64,000 nt of DNA from contig NZ_CP134398.1 of NCBI RefSeq assembly GCF_002968335.2, forward strand, positions 1,302,001 to 1,366,000, written 5' to 3'. The DNA comes from Mycobacterium sp. ITM-2016-00316. Its GTDB lineage: Bacteria > Actinomycetota > Actinomycetes > Mycobacteriales > Mycobacteriaceae. Within the stretch, counting starts at the first letter, position 1. Every line of letters starts with the position of its first letter. This document shows, in pieces, positions 57,938 to 64,000 of this stretch. The notes under the pieces were generated by a model that searched no databases, had not been told where the DNA came from, and saw only the letters and a program-made list of their open reading frames with translations. The position numbers were made by a program, and so were the translations under genes.

Positions 57938-59190
57938 TGCGCCGCTACCTGGTGCCGGCCGGCATCGTGCTGGCTGTGCTGATCCTGGTTGCCGCCGCGG
58001 TGCTGGTGGTATCCCCGTCCGCCCGCCAGACCGTGGGCCTGTCGGGTGAGCCGCCCGCCGCGGCGCTGCCCCAGCCGATCGACGGTGCGGACCTGTCGGG
58101 CAGCGGCGCCGGTTCGCTGGTGAGCGCGATGTCGATGCCCGAGTTCAGCCGCAGCCCGCAGGGGTCGGCGCTGAACTCCGCACGGGTCGTCTACCGCTCG
58201 ACCAACGGTGACACCGGCGAGCCGACGGTGGTGTCCGGTGCGGTGTTCACGCCCGGCGGTGGCGCGCCGGCCGGGGGCTGGCCGGTGGTCGCCTTCGGTC
58301 ACGGCACCCTGGGCATCGACGAGCCCTGCGGGCCGTCGCTGTCGGCGACACTGCTCGGTCTGACCGATTGGGTGGTCAAGCTGACCGAACTGGGATTCGC
58401 CGTGGCGTTGGCGGATTTCCAGGGACTCGGATCCCCGGGGATCCATCCGTATCTGGATTCGCGCACCGCGGGCCGGAACATGATCGACTCGGTGCGTGCG
58501 TTGCAGCGCACCTTCCCGGATGTCTCGGACAGGTGGGCCGCACTCGGCGGCTCGCAGGGCGGTGGTGCGGCGTGGGCGGTGGGGGAGCAGGCCGGGACGT
58601 ACTCCCCGGAGATGCTTCCGCGCGGAGTTCTCGCGCTGGCGCCCGTTGCCGATATCGCGGGTCTGGTCGACAAATCCGTCGACGGCACGTTGACCAAGGA
58701 ACAGGTCGCAGCGTTGGTGCTGGTCGTCGAATCGCTGGCCCGGCTGCACCCCGAGATGAACCGGGACGACTACCGCAGCGGTGTGGCGGCCGAGAACTGG
58801 GACATCCTGATCGCCTGCTCCGGTGATGCGGTACATACCCGGGAGGCGGTGATCGACCGGCTCGAATCCGATGACCTGAAGCCGCGGACGCCGGAGGCCG
58901 CCGAGCAGTTGCGGGGCTACCTGCGGCAATGGGCGCTACCGCAGCAGCCGCTGGCGGCGCCGATGTCGGTCGTGTACGGCGGTGCGGACGAATACATCGA
59001 CCCACGCTGGACGACGGATGCGCTGGCCCGCGCCTGCGAGCTCGGCGGCACGGTGGTGTGGGACTTCCAGCCCGACAGGGGCCACGGCGACCTGGAGGTG
59101 GCCGATCAACTGGGCTGGTTGGCAGAACGGCTCGAGGGGCTGCCGATGCAGCGTCCAGCGGGGGAAGCGGCCGCCAACGCGTGCGGTTAG
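57937..59190 (+). CDS. secretory-lipase-type alpha/beta-hydrolase, membrane-anchored, paralogue C
   Basis: A 417-residue paralogue with a single uncleaved-looking N-terminal helix (LVPAGIVLAVLILVAAAVLV) instead of a lipobox. Shared features are GAGSLVSAMSM, VVYRSTNGDTGEPTVVSGAV and FGHGTLGIDEPCGPS. The nucleophile is in LGGSQGGGAAWAV (Ser206), with GGADEYIDPRW and RGHGDLEV for acid and base. It is translationally coupled to the acyltransferase-3 gene. It is followed by an 810-base stretch without a supported gene. Confidence 0.87.
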   Translation: MRRYLVPAGIVLAVLILVAAAVLVVSPSARQTVGLSGEPPAAALPQPIDGADLSGSGAGSLVSAMSMPEFSRSPQGSALNSARVVYRSTNGDTGEPTVVSGAVFTPGGGAPAGGWPVVAFGHGTLGIDEPCGPSLSATLLGLTDWVVKLTELGFAVALADFQGLGSPGIHPYLDSRTAGRNMIDSVRALQRTFPDVSDRWAALGGSQGGGAAWAVGEQAGTYSPEMLPRGVLALAPVADIAGLVDKSVDGTLTKEQVAALVLVVESLARLHPEMNRDDYRSGVAAENWDILIACSGDAVHTREAVIDRLESDDLKPRTPEAAEQLRGYLRQWALPQQPLAAPMSVVYGGADEYIDPRWTTDALARACELGGTVVWDFQPDRGHGDLEVADQLGWLAERLEGLPMQRPAGEAAANACG

Positions 59191-60000
59191 TCCGCGGAAG
59201 GCCCGCCGCGGACACGGGTAGCCGGTCCGGGCCCGTCGAACAGCGCGCACGGGCAATTGCCTCGCGCCTCCGCAGCGAAGCCGTAGGAACCTGTTCGCGG
59301 CCCGGGCAGGGCGATGTGTCAGACACTGCCAATTCGGTGCTCCGGTAGGACACGATTCGCTATTCGGGGAATGGCAATCCAGGAATGGCACGAATGTGCC
59401 GATCCAATTGGTACGGATGATGCCGGAGTGAATTGGTGGGTTGCCACCACCGCCAATCGTGCAGCGCTGCCATTGGGCGGGTTCGACCGTCCGCGGCGCT
59501 GGTCGGGCGTTTGTCGGGCCATCGCGGCGGGTACCGGATACTCGCGATCGCAAGCACTCCGGGGCCGCCGGCCGGTGGTGTCTCGCAACGTCGTAGCGGA
59601 ATGTCCGTCGGACCGTCACCGCACCGCGGGAGGTCAGGACAGGTTGCCGGAGGCAGGTCCTGCGGCTAAGCCACCGCGCAGGTGAACCTTGCGCGCACGC
59701 GCAGTTTCAGCAATTGCTCTGGACGCGACCCCCCGGGCGCCATGGGATCTTGATTCAGGTGTAACGCGTCGGCAACCCGGGCGATAACCCTTGAGTACAT
59801 CCATTTAACAGAGACCGTTTAGCCTTAATCACCTGGTCAAATCGTCGCGAGCGTCAGTTTTTATCGACTCGCCCGCGCGCGGGGGCACGGCAGAACGAGA
59901 TCGTATCCACCGGCGAATTTGCGTCGGCGTCAGCCGAAGGGTGGATATTTGGGCGGAAATGTTGCAAGAAGCAGGAAACAAAGCGATAGTCTTAGGCAGC
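59191..60000. other. 810-base non-coding region upstream of the sugar transferase
   Basis: No frame here has convincing coding character. A 123-codon frame at 59314-59685 has biased, non-conserved-looking composition. The stretch 59750-59870 is clearly more A/T-rich than its surroundings and probably holds the promoter of the sugar transferase. A SigF-like GTTT-N16-GGGTAC motif is at 59509-59534. A small RNA or long leader is possible. Confidence 0.5.
59509..59534 (+). promoter_or_regulatory. SigF-like motif GTTT-N16-GGGTAC in the long gap
   Basis: GTTT (59509-59512) and GGGTAC (59529-59534) match the SigF pattern fully, but the next supported start is over 400 bases away. It could drive a leader or small RNA, or be a chance match. 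Confidence 0.3.
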
Positions 60001-61533
60001 ATGCTTGGACCGGTGCAGCAAACGAAGGTGGACGCGCAGGTGACGTTGGTGAGAGAGACGGAGGCGCCGATCGCTCTGGTGAGCGCGGCGCCGGCCCGCG
60101 ACCACGACGGACTGCAGTGGCAGCGGCGCTACGGATTGGCGCTGCTGATCACCGATGTGGTCGTCGTGGGCGCGGCCATGGCCTGCGCCCAGATGGTGCG
60201 CCTGGGCCGCCCAGTTACCGATTTCGATCCGCTCACCAAGTACTTCGGCCTGCTGTCGGTGATCTTCGGCTTGATCTGGCTGGGTTTGCTGACGGCCTAC
60301 CGCAGCCGTTCCCCACGGATCGTCGGAGCCGGTATCGAGGAGTACCGCCGGGTGCTGTCGGCGACGCTGGCGACGATCGGCGTCGTCGCCGTCACGCTCA
60401 TGATCTTCCGGCCGGAGTACGCCCGCGGGTATCTGGCGCTGGCCTTCCCGCTCGGTCTCGTCTTCCTGGTGCTGGGCCGCGCCGCCTGCCGCCGCGTCCT
60501 CGGCTGGTACCGCAAGCGTGGACAGTGCGTCAATGCTGTGGTGGCGGTCGGTAACGCGGCCGCGGTGCGCAGCCTGGTCCAGTCCCTCGACCGTGCCTGG
60601 GGTTACGGCTACTCGGTCGTCGGCGTCTGCCTGACCGGCCGCGTCGGCGGCGGCACCCTCGATGTGCCGGGCGTGGGCCCGCTGCCGATCCTGGGTGACG
60701 AACATCAGGTGGAAGAGGCGATCGCCAAGGCCAACGCGGACACCGTCGCCCTGACCACCACCGAGCACCTCGGCCCCGAGGGCGTGCGGGAGCTGTCCTG
60801 GGATCTCGATCGACTCGGTGTCGACCTCGTGGTCTCACCGGGCATGGTCGATGTCGCAGGCCCGCGTCTGACCATGCGTCCGGTGGCCGGCCTGAACCTC
60901 ATCCACGTGGAGAAGCCGCAGTACAGCGGCACGACGAAGGTGCAGAAGCGCGCGTTCGACATCTTCGTCTCGCTGTCCGTCCTGACCGCCGCGTTCCCGC
61001 TGCTGCTGGTCAGTGCCATCGCCATCAAGCTCACCAGCCGTGGCTCGATCTTCTACATGTCCGAGCGCATCGGTCTGGACGGCAAGCCGTTCCAGATGAT
61101 CAAGCTGCGCACGATGGTGGAGAATGCCGACAAGTTGGTCGCCAGTCTCGCCGACATGAACGAGATGGACGGCGGTGTGCTGTTCAAGATCCGCCGCGAC
61201 CCCCGGGTCACCGCGGTGGGCCGGATCCTGCGCCGCTACAGCATCGACGAGCTGCCCCAGTTCATCAACGTGCTGCGCAAGGACATGAGCGTGGTCGGCC
61301 CGCGGCCGCCGTTGCCGTGTGAGGCCGACGCCTACACCGATCAGGTCCGCCGCCGTCTGCTGGTGCTGCCCGGTATCACCGGCCTGTGGCAGGTGAGCGG
61401 TCGCGCCGACCTTTCCTGGGACGATTCGGTGCGCCTGGATCTGTCCTACGTCGAGAACTGGTCCATCAGCGGTGACCTGCTGATCGCCATCAAGACCGTG
61501 CGCACCGTGCTCGGTGGCACCGGCGCGTATTAA
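60001..61533 (+). CDS. polyprenyl-phosphate sugar-1-phosphate transferase (WbaP/CpsE-like)
   Basis: A 510-residue enzyme that starts repeat-unit assembly by moving a sugar-1-phosphate to a polyprenyl phosphate. Four N-terminal helices (from LALLITDVVVVGAAMACAQM) and a CoA-binding-like middle domain precede the catalytic domain. That domain has KRAFDIFVSLSVLTAAFPLL, MIKLRTMVENADK, YSIDELPQFINVLRKDMSVV and GPRPPLP. ATG 60001 is chosen; GTG 59941 and ATG 59959 are in frame upstream, and none has a strong ribosome site. It is separated from the rest of the locus by the long gap, so it may be regulated on its own. Confidence 0.9.
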   Translation: MLGPVQQTKVDAQVTLVRETEAPIALVSAAPARDHDGLQWQRRYGLALLITDVVVVGAAMACAQMVRLGRPVTDFDPLTKYFGLLSVIFGLIWLGLLTAYRSRSPRIVGAGIEEYRRVLSATLATIGVVAVTLMIFRPEYARGYLALAFPLGLVFLVLGRAACRRVLGWYRKRGQCVNAVVAVGNAAAVRSLVQSLDRAWGYGYSVVGVCLTGRVGGGTLDVPGVGPLPILGDEHQVEEAIAKANADTVALTTTEHLGPEGVRELSWDLDRLGVDLVVSPGMVDVAGPRLTMRPVAGLNLIHVEKPQYSGTTKVQKRAFDIFVSLSVLTAAFPLLLVSAIAIKLTSRGSIFYMSERIGLDGKPFQMIKLRTMVENADKLVASLADMNEMDGGVLFKIRRDPRVTAVGRILRRYSIDELPQFINVLRKDMSVVGPRPPLPCEADAYTDQVRRRLLVLPGITGLWQVSGRADLSWDDSVRLDLSYVENWSISGDLLIAIKTVRTVLGGTGAY

Positions 61534-61574
61534 GGGGCACTGGCCCGGTTTCGACCGTCCGGTAGCGTAGGGAC

Positions 61575-62840
61575 GTGCGGCTTTCCCGGAGCAATGACAG
61601 GCCGCGTTGGCTCACCCGCACCGCCGTCGCCGCCACCATCTTCGTCGTCGTCTTCGCCCAGATCCTGCTCGGCCGTGCACTATTGCCGTTCGCGGTGCCG
61701 CTGGGCCTGGAGTTCGTGAACAGCTTCCCGTCCTCGGGAGGGCCGCCCGTCGCCGTGGACACCGCCGATCTCACCGACGCCGGGCCCGGCTCGCTGGTCA
61801 CCGCCACCACCATGCCCGGGGTGACCCGTCGGGTGGAGGCCCGGGACCTGCGCGCCGCACGGGTGCTGTACCGCTCCACGTCCGGTGACACCGGAGCGCC
61901 CACGGTGGTCTCGGGTTCGGTGTTCACGCCCAAGGGGACCCCGCCACCGGGCGGCTGGCCGGTGGTGGCCATCGGCCACGGCACCGTCGGCATCGACAAT
62001 CCCTGTGCGCCTTCACTGTCGGACACCATGCTCGGTGCACTGGCCTTCGTGACACCGTTCATCGATCGCGGTTTCGCGGTGGCGGTGCCCGACTACGAGG
62101 GACTGGGCGCCAAGGGCATTCACCCCTACCTCGATGCCAGGACCGCCGGTCTGAACATGATCGACAGCGTGCGGGCGCTGCGCCACACCTTCCCCGAGGT
62201 CTCCACCACATGGCTGGGCTTCGGCCACTCACAGGGCGGTGCGGCCACCTGGGCGGCCAATGAACAGGCTTCGGTCTACGCCCCCGAACTGCAACTGCTC
62301 GGCACCGTCGCGGCCGCCCCCGCCGCCGATGTCAGCGGTTTCGTGGACAAGTCACTGCGCGGCGAGCTCACCTCCGACCAGGTGCTGGCCATGCCGGTCA
62401 TCGTGGAATCGCATGCACGGCTGAATCCGGAGCTGAATCGCGACGATTTCCGGGCCGGAGCGGCCGCGCAGTACTGGTCGGTGCTCACGGCCTGCCAGGC
62501 GCCGCAGATCTATGAACGCCAGGCGGCCGCAGAACATCTGCGCCCCGAAGATGTGGCGCCGCAGTCGGTGGCCGCGGCCGACCAGCTGCGAGGGCTGTTG
62601 CGCGACTGGGCACTACCGCAGCGTCCGCTGTCCGCACCGCTGTCGGTGTGGTACGGCGGGGCCGATACCCTTGTCGACGCGGAGTGGACGGCAGCGGCCA
62701 TTGCGCGCGCATGTGCCATGGGAGGAACGGTGACAGTGCAGTTCGAACCGGACAAGGGGCACGCGGGTGTCGATCTCGCGAGTCAATTGAATTGGATGGC
62801 AACCCGATTCGCCGATCAGCCGGTGCCCAATGACTGCTGA
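61575..62840 (+). CDS. secretory-lipase-type alpha/beta-hydrolase, membrane-anchored, paralogue D
   Basis: A 421-residue paralogue anchored by an N-terminal helix (AVAATIFVVVFAQILLG). Shared features are GPGSLVTATTM, VLYRSTSGDTGAPTVVSGSV and IGHGTVGIDNPCAPS. The nucleophile is in FGHSQGGAATWAA (Ser219), with GGADTLVDAEW and KGHAGVD. GTG 61575 is 41 bases after the sugar transferase stop. Its stop overlaps the birA start by 11 bases. It is the fourth member of the set and the closest in features to paralogue C. Confidence 0.87.
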   Translation: MRLSRSNDRPRWLTRTAVAATIFVVVFAQILLGRALLPFAVPLGLEFVNSFPSSGGPPVAVDTADLTDAGPGSLVTATTMPGVTRRVEARDLRAARVLYRSTSGDTGAPTVVSGSVFTPKGTPPPGGWPVVAIGHGTVGIDNPCAPSLSDTMLGALAFVTPFIDRGFAVAVPDYEGLGAKGIHPYLDARTAGLNMIDSVRALRHTFPEVSTTWLGFGHSQGGAATWAANEQASVYAPELQLLGTVAAAPAADVSGFVDKSLRGELTSDQVLAMPVIVESHARLNPELNRDDFRAGAAAQYWSVLTACQAPQIYERQAAAEHLRPEDVAPQSVAAADQLRGLLRDWALPQRPLSAPLSVWYGGADTLVDAEWTAAAIARACAMGGTVTVQFEPDKGHAGVDLASQLNWMATRFADQPVPNDC

Positions 62841-63639
62841 TCCGCTGCGCCTGCCACTGGACCCCGACGCCCTGCGCGCCGAGCTGCCCGCGCCCTGGAG
62901 CCGGCTGGACATCGTCGAGGAGACGGGCTCGACCAACGCCGATCTGATCGCGCGGGCGGCCGCCGGCGAGGACATCGCCGGCGCGGTGCTGTTCGCCGAA
63001 CACCAGAGCGCCGGCCGCGGCCGGGGCGGGCGGGTCTGGACCGCGGTGCCGCGCGGACTGGTCATCGTCTCGGTGGCCATCTCGGCCGACGGTGTCGACG
63101 AACACCTGTGGGGACTGCTGCCGCTGCTGGCCGGCGTCGCGGTTTCCGACACGCTGGCGGCCGTCGGTATCCAGGCCGGCGTGAAGTGGCCCAACGACGT
63201 CCTCATCGACGGCGCCAAGATCGCCGGCATACTCGCCGAGGTCGCCTCGCCCAAGCCGGTGGTGGTGCTGGGCATCGGGCTGAACGTGGAGGTGCGGCCC
63301 GAGGAGATCGGTCAGACCCAGGCCACCTCCGTGCGTGCGCTCGGGGTGAGTGCCGGGCGCACCGAGATCGCCCGGATCCTGTTGCGCGAGCTGGGCACCC
63401 GCATCCGGGCCTGGCAGGCGGGCGGGTCCGCAGCGCTGCTGGCCGACTATCGGGACCGCAGCGCCACGCTGGGCAGGCCGGTGCGTGCACTGCTGCCCGG
63501 CGGCAAGGAGATCGTCGGCACCGCGACGGACGTCGATGCCCAGGGTCGGCTCTGCATCGACACCGGCGACGGCACCGAGGTCATCGCCGCGGCCGATATT
63601 GTGCATTTACGCCCGCTATCCGGTGAGGTGTTTGAGTAG
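62830..63639 (+). CDS. birA: BirA, biotin-[acetyl-CoA-carboxylase] ligase
   Basis: A 269-residue single-domain biotin protein ligase without the N-terminal DNA-binding domain of E. coli BirA. The biotin/ATP loop is SAGRGRGGRVWTAVPRGL. The catalytic region has VKWPNDVLIDGAKIAGILAE, and a small SH3-like C-terminal domain (GRPVRALLPGGKEIVGTATD) follows. It biotinylates the carrier lysine of AccA3, also encoded in this window. ATG 62830 lies within the end of hydrolase D. M. tuberculosis has the same neighbour (Rv3279c) beside the PH-domain gene. Confidence 0.95.
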   Translation: MTADPLRLPLDPDALRAELPAPWSRLDIVEETGSTNADLIARAAAGEDIAGAVLFAEHQSAGRGRGGRVWTAVPRGLVIVSVAISADGVDEHLWGLLPLLAGVAVSDTLAAVGIQAGVKWPNDVLIDGAKIAGILAEVASPKPVVVLGIGLNVEVRPEEIGQTQATSVRALGVSAGRTEIARILLRELGTRIRAWQAGGSAALLADYRDRSATLGRPVRALLPGGKEIVGTATDVDAQGRLCIDTGDGTEVIAAADIVHLRPLSGEVFE

Positions 63640-63649
63640 AGTCCACACC

Positions 63650-64000
63650 GTGGGCTATCCGGAGAACGTGCTGGCCAGAGACGAGCATGTGGTGCTGCAC
63701 CGGCATCCGCACTGGAAGCGGTTGCTCGGGCCCGCGCTGGTACTGCTGGCGGCCAGTGCGCTGGCCGCGTTCGGGGCAGGCTGGGTGAACCAGACCGACT
63801 GGGACGACAACGCCAAGCGCATCATCTTCGGCGTCATCGCCGCGCTCTGGTTGGTGCTCGTCGGCTGGCTGACCATCTGGCCGTTCCTGACATGGTGGAC
63901 AACGCATTTCGTGATCACCGACCGCCGGGTGATGTTCCGTCACGGACTGTTGACCCGCAGCGGTATCGATATCCCGCTGGCCCGGATCAACAGTGTCGAG
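63650..64000 (+). CDS. PH (bPH2) domain membrane protein, 3' end beyond window
   Basis: The first 117 codons are visible. A short N-terminus (GYPENVLARDEHVVLHRHPH) is followed by two membrane helices (LLGPALVLLAASALAAFGAG and IIFGVIAALWLVLVGWLTIW). The start of a bacterial PH domain comes next (VITDRRVMFRHGLLTRSGID, then IPLARINSVE). This matches the M. tuberculosis Rv3278c family, whose function is unknown. GTG 63650 lies ten bases after the birA stop, so the two are probably co-transcribed. Confidence 0.85.
   Translation, partial: MGYPENVLARDEHVVLHRHPHWKRLLGPALVLLAASALAAFGAGWVNQTDWDDNAKRIIFGVIAALWLVLVGWLTIWPFLTWWTTHFVITDRRVMFRHGLLTRSGIDIPLARINSVE

Noticed and set aside
59314..59685. 123-codon rightward frame in the long gap
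   Set aside because: Arg/Pro/Ser-rich, without hydrophobic core, ribosome site or recognisable motif. Kept as non-coding.

Overview
The window is a high-GC actinobacterial chromosome segment whose content and order point to a mycobacterium, probably a fast-growing Mycolicibacterium-type species. The evidence is the lat/lrpA/2-oxoadipate-dioxygenase/pcd lysine block, the rsbW-sigF pair with usfY nearby, accA3, a SufE-like/sseA pair, maf, accE5-accD5, birA and a PH-domain membrane protein. This is the gene set of the M. tuberculosis Rv3278c-Rv3293 region, here interrupted by large blocks of extra genes. GTG and TTG starts and 4-base stop/start overlaps are frequent. There is a 13E12-family HNH gene at the left edge. 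I saw no tRNA, rRNA, CRISPR array, transposase or prophage gene.

Layout. 0-8.1 kb: 13E12 HNH protein, HtpG, then the lysine catabolic block (pcd and hglS leftward, lrpA and lat rightward from an 18-base divergent gap). 8.1-17.3 kb: a stress/regulatory region with a membrane Mrr-like nuclease, an SRPBCC/ArsR pair, a PAS-ANTAR RNA-binding regulator, UsfY, a CsbD-like protein, several tiny membrane proteins, an F420-type oxidoreductase, a methyltransferase, a DoxX-like protein with a repeat tail, RsbW-SigF and a STAS protein. SigF-like promoter motifs (GTTT-N15/16-GGGnAn) recur in front of many of these genes. 17.6-24.2 kb: MobA-like transferase, AccA3, an alkaline-phosphatase-fold protein, SufE-like, SseA and an isochorismatase-fold hydrolase.

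24.4-36.6 kb: an accessory catabolic block containing an MFS carrier, class III aminotransferase, semialdehyde dehydrogenase, GntR/FCD regulator, two Asp/Glu-racemase-fold enzymes, a 958-residue FAD/Fe-S dehydrogenase, a 2-hydroxyacid dehydrogenase, an amidase and a DUF3830 protein. The same 12-base operator ATTGTCAACAAT (or its reverse complement) lies in all three divergent promoter regions, so the block looks like one regulon of the embedded GntR protein. 36.6-41 kb: Maf, AccE5, AccD5, FadD. 41-44.7 kb: a methyltransferase and a KstD-like/KshA-like steroid ring-degradation pair.

44.8-62.8 kb: a Wzx/Wzy-type exopolysaccharide locus with three glycosyltransferases, a hexapeptide acyltransferase, a flippase, an O-antigen-ligase/polymerase-like protein, a Wzz/tyrosine-kinase-like protein with a defective P-loop, a kinase-less Wzz protein, an acyltransferase-3 and a polyprenyl-phosphate sugar transferase. 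Interleaved are four paralogous membrane-anchored alpha/beta-hydrolases of the secretory-lipase type, each with an apparently complete Ser-Asp-His triad. This interleaving is the most novel-looking system in the window. The window ends with BirA and the start of the PH-domain protein.
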